Program-made: the position numbers and the translations under genes
The notes under the pieces: model-generated
Told to the model about the DNA's origin: nothing
Database searches by the model: none
What the model saw: only the letters and a program-made list of their open reading frames with translations
Shown: positions 5,896-9,530 of the stretch, piece by piece
How the letters are laid out: each line of letters starts with the position of its first letter
How positions within the stretch are numbered: the stretch's first letter is position 1
Assembly (NCBI GenBank): GCA_030064695.1
Contig: JASHYV010000042.1
Span: 1 to 9,530 of the forward strand
Origin: Thermoplasmata archaeon
Lineage (GTDB): Archaea; Thermoplasmatota; Thermoplasmata; UBA184
DNA: 9,530 nucleotides
Reading direction: 5' to 3'

Positions 5896-6891
5896 ATGCT
5901 GGTCGACTCGGTCGGTCGTCCGGTCACGGACCTCCGCGTCAGCCTCACGAAGCGGTGCAACTTCTCCTGTGTCTACTGTCACGACGAGGGGCTCGGCCCC
6001 GTCGCGTCCCCGCGCAGTCCGCACGGGGAGGAGATGACGGTCGCCGAGGTCGAGCGGATCGTCTCCGTCGCGCGGGAGTTCGAGATCCGCAGCGTGAAGT
6101 TCACCGGGGGCGAGCCGCTCGTCCGCGCCGACCTCGAGGAGATCGTGGCCCGCACGGTCCGCCACATCGGCGACGTCTCGCTCACGACCAACGGGTCGCT
6201 GCTGGCGCGCCGCGCAGAGGGGCTCCGCAACGCCGGCCTGAAGCGGATCAACGTCTCGGTGGACTCGCTCGACCCGCACGCCTTCCGGGAGATCCGTCGC
6301 GGAGCCCTCGCTCCGGTCCTCGCGGGCGTCGACGCCGCCGTGGACGTGGGCCTCACGCCGGTGAAGCTCAACATGGTGGTCTTCCGACCGACGCTCCCGC
6401 ACATCCCGGAGATGATCGACTACGTCAGCGGGCGCCCGGGGCTGCGCCTGCAGCTGATCCAGTTCATGCCCGAGCTGGTGGGTCCGAAGGATTGGGCGGT
6501 CGACATCGACTCGGTCAAGTCCTGGCTGGAGTCACGGGCCGACCGCGTGCTGGTCCGCGAGATGCACCACCGCCGCATCTACCTCTTCCGGGGCGCGGAG
6601 GTGGAGGTCGTCGATCCCGTCTACAATCCGGAGTTCTGCATGAACTGCCACCGGATCCGGGTCACGCACGCCGGCGAGCTCAAGGGCTGCCTCAACCGGA
6701 ACGACGACCTCATCCCGACGCGGGGGCTCAACGACGCGGCCCTGCGCGAGGCGTTCCGCACGGTGGTCGCTGGGCGGATCCCGTTCTACGGCGGCTACGT
6801 GACGCAGTACCCGGTCCGGGAGCGCCAGGCCGCCCCCGCGCCGGAGCTGCTCTCCATCGCCCCGTACCGCGAGGCTCCCCCGTCCGGCTAG
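5896..6891 (+). CDS. moaA: GTP 3',8-cyclase MoaA (molybdenum cofactor biosynthesis)
   Basis: 331-residue radical-SAM enzyme that converts GTP to 3',8-cyclo-7,8-dihydro-GTP, the first step of molybdopterin synthesis. The N-terminal radical-SAM cluster site is CNFSCVYC (Cys21, Cys25, Cys28), within the typical opening DSVGRPVTDLRVSLT. TGGEPL (70-75) binds SAM and LTTNG (96-100) is conserved. The second, substrate-binding cluster is CX2CX13C (Cys248, Cys251, Cys265), with Arg253 and Arg255 between. The start fits the family exactly. One oddity: most MoaA proteins end in a double glycine needed for activity, while this one ends in PPSG with a single terminal glycine. No other moa/moe gene is in the window; this is common in archaea, where the pathway is scattered. 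Confidence 0.93.
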   Translation: MLVDSVGRPVTDLRVSLTKRCNFSCVYCHDEGLGPVASPRSPHGEEMTVAEVERIVSVAREFEIRSVKFTGGEPLVRADLEEIVARTVRHIGDVSLTTNGSLLARRAEGLRNAGLKRINVSVDSLDPHAFREIRRGALAPVLAGVDAAVDVGLTPVKLNMVVFRPTLPHIPEMIDYVSGRPGLRLQLIQFMPELVGPKDWAVDIDSVKSWLESRADRVLVREMHHRRIYLFRGAEVEVVDPVYNPEFCMNCHRIRVTHAGELKGCLNRNDDLIPTRGLNDAALREAFRTVVAGRIPFYGGYVTQYPVRERQAAPAPELLSIAPYREAPPSG

Positions 6892-6935
6892 GCTGCGCGG
6901 GTCCTTCGGTTCGGCCCCCGGCGTTCGCTTCAAGA

Positions 6936-6952
6936 GGAGAGGCCGCCTCTCC
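6936..6952. promoter_or_regulatory. 17-bp perfect palindrome between moaA and uspA
   Basis: GGAGAGGC-C-GCCTCTCC is an 8-1-8 perfect inverted repeat, 44 nt after the moaA stop and 28 nt before the UspA ATG. As DNA it could be an operator at the UspA promoter. As RNA it could fold as a 6-bp stem with a 5-nt loop and end the moaA transcript. No T-run follows, which weakens the terminator reading. Confidence 0.45.
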
Positions 6953-6980
6953 CGGCTCCCCAGAGACGGGGCTCCGCGCG

Positions 6981-7436
6981 ATGTTCGGGAAGATCCTGGT
7001 CGGCTATGACGGCTCGGCGCACGCGACCCGCGCCCTCTCGGTGGCGGTCGAGGTCGCGGGCAAGTTCGGGGCGTCGCTCACGATCGCGGTCGTGCGTCCG
7101 GACGAGCCCGGCGCCGCGGCGGCGGGGGTCGACCACCTCTACCCGGTCGGCGAGGGAGCCCGGTCGCTCGGGGTCGTCGCCGACGAGGTCCGGGAGCGGG
7201 CCCTGGCGGCCGGCGCCTCGGCGGTGGACTCCGTAGTGCTGCACGGGGAGACCGTCGAGCAGCTGGTCGACTATCTCGAGCGGAACCGGTACGATCTGGT
7301 GGTGGTCGGCACGCGGGGCCTCACGCCCGGACGGCGACTCATCCTAGGGAGCGTCTCCTCCTCCCTGGTCGACCGGGCTCCCTGTCCGGTCCTCGTTGCC
7401 CGGCCGGCGCGGCGCCCGTCGGCGCGGGGCCACTGA
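6981..7436 (+). CDS. Universal stress protein, UspA family
   Basis: 151-residue single-domain Usp protein, a cytoplasmic dimer associated with stress resistance. The N-terminal strand KILVGYDGS (residues 4-12) carries the conserved Asp10. The C-terminal nucleotide-binding motif is G-X2-G-X9-G-S: Gly110, Gly113, Gly123 and Ser124, so it belongs to the ATP-binding subgroup. It ends with the usual strand CPVLVARP (135-142). The ATG at 6981 places the first strand directly at the N-terminus, as is normal; the frame is open upstream but that reads through moaA. No clear ribosome-binding site is visible. It converges with the OB-fold gene, whose stop codon is 9 nt away. Confidence 0.93.
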   Translation: MFGKILVGYDGSAHATRALSVAVEVAGKFGASLTIAVVRPDEPGAAAAGVDHLYPVGEGARSLGVVADEVRERALAAGASAVDSVVLHGETVEQLVDYLERNRYDLVVVGTRGLTPGRRLILGSVSSSLVDRAPCPVLVARPARRPSARGH

Positions 7437-7445
7437 ACCCACGCG

Positions 7446-7733
7446 CTACGCGAGAACTTCGATCCGGCCCGTGCGGCCCATCGAGACCTGGAGCTTCCCG
7501 CGGAAGTCCTTCACCCAGCCGTCGGTGATCCGGATCTTCTGGCCGACCGAGTACTTCGCGATGTCTCCGCCCCAGAGCGTGAGCGTGATCGTCCCGGACT
7601 CGTCCTGCAGCGTCGCATCGGCGACCTGGGAGGGACCCCGGGAGGTCGTGACGTTCCGGGGGGCCGAGATGGCCGTGATCGTGGCCTCGAGGGTGGCGTT
7701 GGCATTCGCGCGCAGGGCGGAGATCGGGGGCAT
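7446..7733 (-). CDS. SSB-like single OB-fold protein
   Basis: 95-residue protein consisting of one OB-fold and nothing else. It would bind single-stranded DNA or RNA. The block from about residue 36 to 94 (DATLQDESGTITLTLWGG, then VGQKIRITDGWVKDFRGKLQ) lines up by eye with the crenarchaeal SSB of Sulfolobus. Trp54, Trp73 and Phe77 reproduce the spacing of the SSB residues Trp56, Trp75 and Phe79 that stack on DNA bases. The acidic, flexible C-terminal tail of SSB proteins is missing. ATG 7733 is preferred over GTG 7739 because a TTAT element lies 27-28 nt upstream of it, but either is possible. It could instead be an RPA-like accessory factor. Confidence 0.85.
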   Translation of the reverse strand: MPPISALRANANATLEATITAISAPRNVTTSRGPSQVADATLQDESGTITLTLWGGDIAKYSVGQKIRITDGWVKDFRGKLQVSMGRTGRIEVLA

Positions 7734-7756
7734 GGGCACCGGGGGAGCCCCCCGGG

Positions 7757-7766
7757 GGATAAGCCT
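7757..7766 (-). promoter_or_regulatory. TATA-like element for the SSB-like gene
   Basis: On the minus strand AGGCTTATCC contains TTAT (7759-7762), centred 27-28 nt before ATG 7733. This is the spacing expected of a leaderless archaeal promoter and helps choose that start. It suggests the SSB-like gene has its own promoter although the zinc-ribbon gene ends only about 50 nt upstream. Confidence 0.5.
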
Positions 7767-7784
7767 GCCGGATACCCCTCGGCC

Positions 7785-7964
7785 CTAGACCACCGGTCGA
7801 TCCGCGGCTTCGTCCGGCAGGAGCTGCGGGTCGTCGAGCTCGTACCGCTCGCCGCATCGCGTGCAGCGCACGAAGCAGTGGACATCGCTCGACTCGGGGG
7901 GCCCGAGCCGACCTCCGCACCGGGGGCAGTCCGAACGGTGGGGCGTCGCGAGTTCCGCGGTCAC
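7785..7964 (-). CDS. 59-residue zinc-ribbon protein, coupled to the metallopeptidase-like gene
   Basis: Small protein with knuckles CPRCGG (Cys13, Cys16) and CTRCGE (Cys34, Cys37), plus His29 and Cys30 before the second knuckle. This is a one-zinc ribbon with an acidic tail (DDPQLLPDEAADR). Its GTG start overlaps the TGA stop of the upstream gene in the sequence GTGA, so it is probably translated by coupled re-initiation and expressed with the HExxH protein. That makes it a candidate partner or adaptor of that protein. The same frame continues far upstream, but there it overlaps the metallopeptidase-like gene completely, so the GTG is favoured. No family assigned. Confidence 0.75.
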   Translation of the reverse strand: MTAELATPHRSDCPRCGGRLGPPESSDVHCFVRCTRCGERYELDDPQLLPDEAADRPVV

Positions 7965-8533
7965 CGGGCCTTCACGCCGACGTTCCGGAGCAGGAGGGCG
8001 TGCTCGCGGTCGGAGATCCAGTTGACCCGAAGGTACTCCCGGAGGAACGCGTCGGTGGCGCCCTGCCGCCGGGCGAGCGCCACCGAGAACCGGTACGCCT
8101 CGATCTCGGTGGGCCGGTCGCCGTAGCGGTACCCTTCGACCCAGAGGTCGTGCCCGGCCGCTCGTTGCAGGACGTGCACGAGCTCGTGCAGGATGTCGAG
8201 GTAGAGCACGAACGCCGCGCTCCGGTGCAGGTGGGCTCGCCCGACGGCGATCACGTTGCGGGGCGAGGTGAACGGCAGGAAACCGACCCGTCGGAGGAGC
8301 TCCGGGATCGCGTGCGGGGCCACGTACATCCACACGGGTCCGGGCACGACCTGGACCCAGGTCCGACGCGCGAGCCGGGCCCGCTCCGCGGGCGGGGCCG
8401 GCAGCAGGGCGAACCCGGGCAGCCGATCGAGCCCGGGAAAGACGTCGAGCAACCGATGGGCGCCTGGGCGCGCCGTCCGGTTCACGCGGAATCCGACCGG
8501 AGCGCGAGGGGTTCGGATCGAGGATCGAGCCAC
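7961..8533 (-). CDS. HExxH zinc-metallopeptidase-like protein
   Basis: 190-residue protein with a zincin motif HELVH (His116, Glu117, His120) preceded by a hydrophobic helix (FVLYLDI). A downstream acidic motif TEIEAYRF (142-149) has Glu143 or Glu145 as possible third zinc ligand. This arrangement is that of gluzincin-like, SprT/ImmA-like or DUF4157-like small peptidases. It has no signal peptide or membrane helix, so it is likely cytoplasmic. The first 50 residues are Arg/Pro-rich and not conserved-looking. GTG 8533 is the only reasonable start in frame: the next Met is at residue 69. It overlaps the zinc-ribbon gene by 4 nt. Protease activity is inferred from the motif only; the exact family is unknown. 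Confidence 0.72.
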   Translation of the reverse strand: MARSSIRTPRAPVGFRVNRTARPGAHRLLDVFPGLDRLPGFALLPAPPAERARLARRTWVQVVPGPVWMYVAPHAIPELLRRVGFLPFTSPRNVIAVGRAHLHRSAAFVLYLDILHELVHVLQRAAGHDLWVEGYRYGDRPTEIEAYRFSVALARRQGATDAFLREYLRVNWISDREHALLLRNVGVKAR

Positions 8534-8567
8534 GGAGACCGCCGACGACCGACCCGAGCCGGTCCGG

Positions 8568-8578
8568 CTAGTTAAGGG
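8568..8578 (-). promoter_or_regulatory. TATA-like element for the metallopeptidase/zinc-ribbon operon
   Basis: On the minus strand CCCTTAACTAG is an AT-rich island in the 115-nt gap behind the GH15 gene. It is centred about 40 nt before GTG 8533, which would give a leader of about 13 nt. No good ribosome-binding site is visible before the GTG. Confidence 0.35.
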
Positions 8579-8648
8579 CCGGGGCCGCGAGTTCGGGTTT
8601 CAAGCGATGCGCGCCCAGGTCGAGCGACCCCGTTGTGGCGCGGGTGGG

Positions 8649-9530
8649 CTACGCGGCGTCCGAGGAAGACTCCGGCCCCTCCGGCGACCCGCTGCGCGCC
8701 TTCGGGGCGAGCGGCCGGCCGCGGGCCAGCCACGGGAACGGCGCGAGGAGTTCTCCGGAGACGTTCGCGAGCCCGAGCGAGAGCACCGAGCGCAGGAGCG
8801 CGATGTGGGTGAACGCCTGCGGGTAGTTGCCGAGAGGGAGGCCCGAGCCCGGGTCGAACTCCTCGGAGAACAGGCCGAGCGGACTGGCCACCCGGAGCAG
8901 TCGATCGAGGTTCTGCCGGGCGCGTCGGAGCTCCCCGGCCCGGGCCAGGCCGTCGACGAGCCAGAAGCAGCACGGAAGGAAGGCGCCGTCCGCCCCGCGG
9001 ATCCCGTCGTCCCCGACGTACCGGTACACGAACGCGCCGTGCGTGAGCTCGCGCTGGACGCGCAGCAGGGTCCCCGCGACGCGCGGGTCGTCCGCCTCGA
9101 GGAAACCGACCAGCGGGAGCCGCAGGTTGGCCGCGTCGATGGACGGTCGATCGAACGCCTGCCGGAACGTCTCCCGCCGCCGGTCGTACCCCCGGTCGAG
9201 CACGGCGGCCCGGATCCGCTCGGCCTCCCGACCCCATCGAGCGACTTGGCTCGTGGTGCCGTACGTGCGCGCGAGCGAGGTACCGCGGTCCAGGGCGACC
9301 CAGGCCATCACCTTCGAGTGCACGTAGTGGGCCGGCGGGGCGCGGATCTCCCAGATGCCCCGGTCGGGCCGGCGCCAGAGGTCCGCCACCTCTTCGACCA
9401 TCCGCTCGACCGCGTCCCAGTAGCCCTCGAGCGAGTTCGGTTCGATCTCGGCCAGGAGGTGCGCGGCCTCCAGGAACTCGCCATAGATGTCGAGCTGGAA
9501 CTGGTCGACGGCCGCGTTCCCGACGCGGAC
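8649..9530 (-). CDS. GH15 family glycoside hydrolase (glucoamylase or trehalase type), 5' end cut by window
   Basis: C-terminal 293 residues of a glycoside hydrolase family 15 enzyme, an inverting exo-glucosidase acting on alpha-glucans or trehalose. The (alpha/alpha)6 barrel motifs appear in order: VGNAAVDQFQLDIYGE at the edge, GIWEIR (58-63) with Glu61 as likely general acid, HYVHSKVMAWVALDR (68-82), DGAFLPCCFWLVD, and GLFSEEFDP with Glu223 or Glu224 as likely base, then LGNYPQAFTHIALL. Residue numbers count from the right edge. In full-length members the N-terminal beta-sandwich comes first; it would lie outside the window. Thermoplasma GH15 enzymes include characterised trehalases, so trehalose is a plausible substrate, but motifs visible here do not decide. 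The Ser/Pro-rich tail after RGRPLAPK is not conserved-looking. Confidence 0.95.
   Translation of the reverse strand, partial: VRVGNAAVDQFQLDIYGEFLEAAHLLAEIEPNSLEGYWDAVERMVEEVADLWRRPDRGIWEIRAPPAHYVHSKVMAWVALDRGTSLARTYGTTSQVARWGREAERIRAAVLDRGYDRRRETFRQAFDRPSIDAANLRLPLVGFLEADDPRVAGTLLRVQRELTHGAFVYRYVGDDGIRGADGAFLPCCFWLVDGLARAGELRRARQNLDRLLRVASPLGLFSEEFDPGSGLPLGNYPQAFTHIALLRSVLSLGLANVSGELLAPFPWLARGRPLAPKARSGSPEGPESSSDAA

Noticed and set aside
5886..6980. Frame upstream of UspA that would extend it to 516 residues
   Set aside because: It overlaps moaA in another frame. The Usp domain begins normally at ATG 6981, so the extension is not a real fusion.
1188..7779. Shared 9-mer GATACCCCT upstream of padR (1188-1196) and the SSB-like gene (7771-7779)
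   Set aside because: Many 9-mer coincidences are expected in 9.5 kb, and the distances to the start codons differ. There is no support for a shared operator.
1..9530. tRNA, rRNA, CRISPR, insertion sequence, prophage or defence island
   Set aside because: I saw no cloverleaf-like sequence, spaced direct repeats, transposase motifs or defence-related domains. The genes are ordinary chromosomal types with uniform base composition.

Overview
The window is gene-dense, very GC-rich DNA of a prokaryotic chromosome. It is most likely from an uncultured archaeon, probably a high-GC member of the Thermoplasmatota. Three observations point this way. Several genes have an AT-rich, TATA-like element centred about 26-30 nt upstream of the start codon and almost no leader, as in archaeal leaderless transcription. 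One gene encodes a minimal OB-fold protein that keeps the DNA-binding aromatic triad of crenarchaeal SSB. The gene mix also fits: short MoaA, GH15 glycosidase, small multi-spanning membrane proteins and stand-alone zinc ribbons. The phylum call is inference. No rRNA, tRNA, CRISPR array, transposase or phage gene was seen, and no gap without a gene exceeds about 120 bp.

Left part (1-2642). A minus-strand operon runs off the left edge: a PadR-type repressor followed 14 nt later by a DrrA-like ABC ATPase, the usual layout of a self-regulated drug-efflux operon whose permease would lie outside the window. An AT-rich divergent promoter region with an inverted repeat separates it from a plus-strand six-TM membrane protein and msrA (peptide methionine sulfoxide reductase).

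Middle (2652-5810). Minus strand: a LysE-family exporter convergent with msrA, an OsmC-family peroxide-defence protein, and a four-TM small membrane protein with a clear leaderless promoter. Plus strand: an alpha/alpha-toroid (terpenoid-cyclase-fold) protein of unknown function with a possible Cys-Cys-His metal site, a two-TM small protein, and a 45-residue zinc ribbon.

Right part (5896-9530). Plus strand: moaA (molybdenum cofactor, first step) and a UspA-type universal stress protein. Minus strand: an SSB-like OB-fold protein, a zinc ribbon whose GTG start overlaps the stop of a HExxH metallopeptidase-like gene, and the C-terminal part of a GH15 glucoamylase/trehalase-type enzyme running off the right edge.

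The genes do not form one pathway. Several share a stress theme (MsrA, OsmC, UspA, efflux), but they lie in separate short transcription units. The items most worth a second look are the toroid protein with its possible metal site, the coupled metallopeptidase/zinc-ribbon pair, the minimal SSB, and the promoter architecture.
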